Shown here: positions 12,132 to 13,102 of the stretch, piece by piece
Position numbering within the stretch: the first letter of the stretch is position 1
Layout: every line of letters begins with the position of its first letter
Assembly (NCBI GenBank): GCA_964648215.1
Contig: CAZYMF010000140.1
Span: 1 to 13,102, forward strand
DNA: 13,102 bases
Origin: CAZYMF01 sp964648215
GTDB taxonomy: Bacteria; Desulfobacterota; Binatia; HRBIN30; JACQVA1
Reading direction: 5' to 3'
Made by a program: the position numbers and the translations under genes
The notes under the pieces: generated by a model
The model's input: the letters and a program-made list of their open reading frames with translations, nothing else
Told to the model about the DNA's origin: nothing
The model's database searches: none

Positions 12132-13102
12132 GTGCTGACCAATCACCCATTTCTCAAGGCTTGCCGTCGCGAGCCGACGCCCTACACGCCGATCTGGCTG
12201 ATGCGCCAGGCCGGGCGCTACATGGCGGAGTACCGGGCGGTGCGCGACCGGATGAGCTTCCTCGAGCTCTGTCACGACGCCGACGCTGCGGCCGAGGTGA
12301 CCGTCACCGCCGTCGAGCGCCTCGGCGTCGATGCGGCGATCATCTTCGCCGACATCCTGTTGATCCTGGAGCCCATGGGCGTGGGCCTCGAGTTCGCCAA
12401 GGGCGACGGGCCGCGCATCCACCGGCCGGTGCGCTCGGGCGAGCAGATCGACCGCCTTCCCGAAGTCGAGCCGCAGGAGTCGTTGTCGTTCGTCTTCGAT
12501 GCCGTCCGCAAGGCCAATACCGAGCTGAAGGTGCCTCTGATCGGCTTTGCCGGCGCCCCGTTCACCATCGCCTCCTACGTCGTCGAGGGCGGCGCGTCGC
12601 GCAACTACATCCACACCAAGAAGCTGATGTACGCCGATCCCGGTGCCTGGCACGCGCTGATGGGCAAGCTGACCCGGGCGGTGACCAAGTACATCAACGG
12701 CCAAATCGCCGCCGGCGCGCACGCGGCACAGCTCTTCGACAGCTGGGTGGGTTGTCTGTCGCCAGAGGACTATCGCGAGTACGTTCTCCCCCACATGCGC
12801 ACCCTCATCGCCGGTATCACTCCGGGCGCTCCGGTGATCCACTTCGGCACCGGCACCAGCGGCCTCCTGGAGATCATGCGCGAGGCCGGCGGCGCCGTGC
12901 TCGGCGTCGACTGGCGCATTGATCTCGCGACCGCGTGGCAACGCGTCGGGCACGATATCGCCGTGCAGGGCAACCTCGATCCGGTGGCGCTCTTCGCGCC
13001 GCCGAGTGAGATCCGCCGCCGCGCCCAGGCCATCCTCGATTCGGTACGCGGCCGCCCCGGACACATCTTCAACCTCGGTCACGGCATTCTCCCCGAAACG
13101 CC
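12132..13102 (+). CDS. hemE: Uroporphyrinogen decarboxylase, 5' part
   Basis: The gene runs off the right edge after about 323 codons of a usual 340-360. The enzyme decarboxylates the four acetate side chains of uroporphyrinogen III to give coproporphyrinogen III in the cytoplasm. Signatures are PIWLMRQAGRYMAEYR (20-35), with Arg25 and Arg29 holding substrate carboxylates, FADILL with catalytic Asp74, GFAGAPFTIASY (138-149, ending Tyr149), LFDSW with Ser204, and FNLGHGI with His317. All key residues are present. The start is GTG 12132: an in-frame TAG at 12120-12122 rules out an earlier one, and the N-terminus (LTNHPFLKACRREPTPYTPIW) fits the family. No Shine-Dalgarno is visible. The enzyme acts directly after HemD, supporting a shared haem-synthesis unit. 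The spacer between the two carries palindromic repeats. TTGATT at 12097-12102 could be a -35 box, but no convincing -10 box follows. Confidence 0.96.
   Translation, partial: MLTNHPFLKACRREPTPYTPIWLMRQAGRYMAEYRAVRDRMSFLELCHDADAAAEVTVTAVERLGVDAAIIFADILLILEPMGVGLEFAKGDGPRIHRPVRSGEQIDRLPEVEPQESLSFVFDAVRKANTELKVPLIGFAGAPFTIASYVVEGGASRNYIHTKKLMYADPGAWHALMGKLTRAVTKYINGQIAAGAHAAQLFDSWVGCLSPEDYREYVLPHMRTLIAGITPGAPVIHFGTGTSGLLEIMREAGGAVLGVDWRIDLATAWQRVGHDIAVQGNLDPVALFAPPSEIRRRAQAILDSVRGRPGHIFNLGHGILPET

Noticed and set aside
1..13102. CRISPR array, tRNA, rRNA, phage or toxin-antitoxin genes
   Set aside because: No regularly spaced repeats, no tRNA- or rRNA-like segments, and no phage or toxin families seen on either strand.

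Overview
This is a GC-rich bacterial window (roughly two thirds G+C by eye) that is almost entirely coding. It carries twelve clear protein genes, one very short leader ORF and one broken gene. The content (ferredoxin-linked 2-oxoacid oxidoreductase, tungsten-type aldehyde:ferredoxin oxidoreductase, MetE-like proteins, bacterial haem genes) suggests an uncultivated, metabolically versatile Gram-negative-type lineage such as a deltaproteobacterial, Binatota or Rokubacteria-like organism. That placement is an inference from gene content; the window holds no rRNA or other phylogenetic marker that settles it.

Region 1 (1-2007, + strand): the 3' part of korA and all of korB, translationally coupled, encoding a two-subunit 2-oxoacid (probably 2-oxoglutarate):ferredoxin oxidoreductase, closed by a strong hairpin. 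Region 2 (2048-3236, +): a consensus-like sigma70 promoter overlapping two small palindromes drives a tiny one-helix membrane protein. It is followed by an mRNA leader with a 9-bp stem that covers the Shine-Dalgarno of a 12-residue leader peptide, and then a long MerR-family regulator. Region 3 (3406-4683, +): an alpha/beta hydrolase with an unrecognised N-terminal extension.

Region 4 (4733-7818, - strand): an apparent operon in the order aldehyde:ferredoxin oxidoreductase, DoxX-like membrane protein, short-chain dehydrogenase. The set could oxidise an alcohol to an aldehyde and the aldehyde to an acid, delivering electrons to NAD and ferredoxin. Region 5 (7819-8210): a short element with inverted-repeat ends (7851-7985) abuts the N-terminal stub of a FAD-dependent oxidoreductase exactly where its homology stops, which looks like an insertion scar.

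Region 6 (8211-11011, +): two overlapping MetE-like genes. The first resembles the N-terminal barrel of cobalamin-independent methionine synthase and the second the C-terminal catalytic barrel. An AAC(3)-family acetyltransferase with a cysteine-rich tail follows directly. Region 7 (11051-13102, +): hemD and hemE (hemE runs off the window), separated by a 226-bp spacer holding two related hairpins that look like copies of an intergenic palindromic repeat.

The most noteworthy points are the apparently split methionine synthase with unusual zinc ligands, the MITE-like scar, the structured leader ahead of the MerR gene, and the AOR-DoxX-SDR operon.
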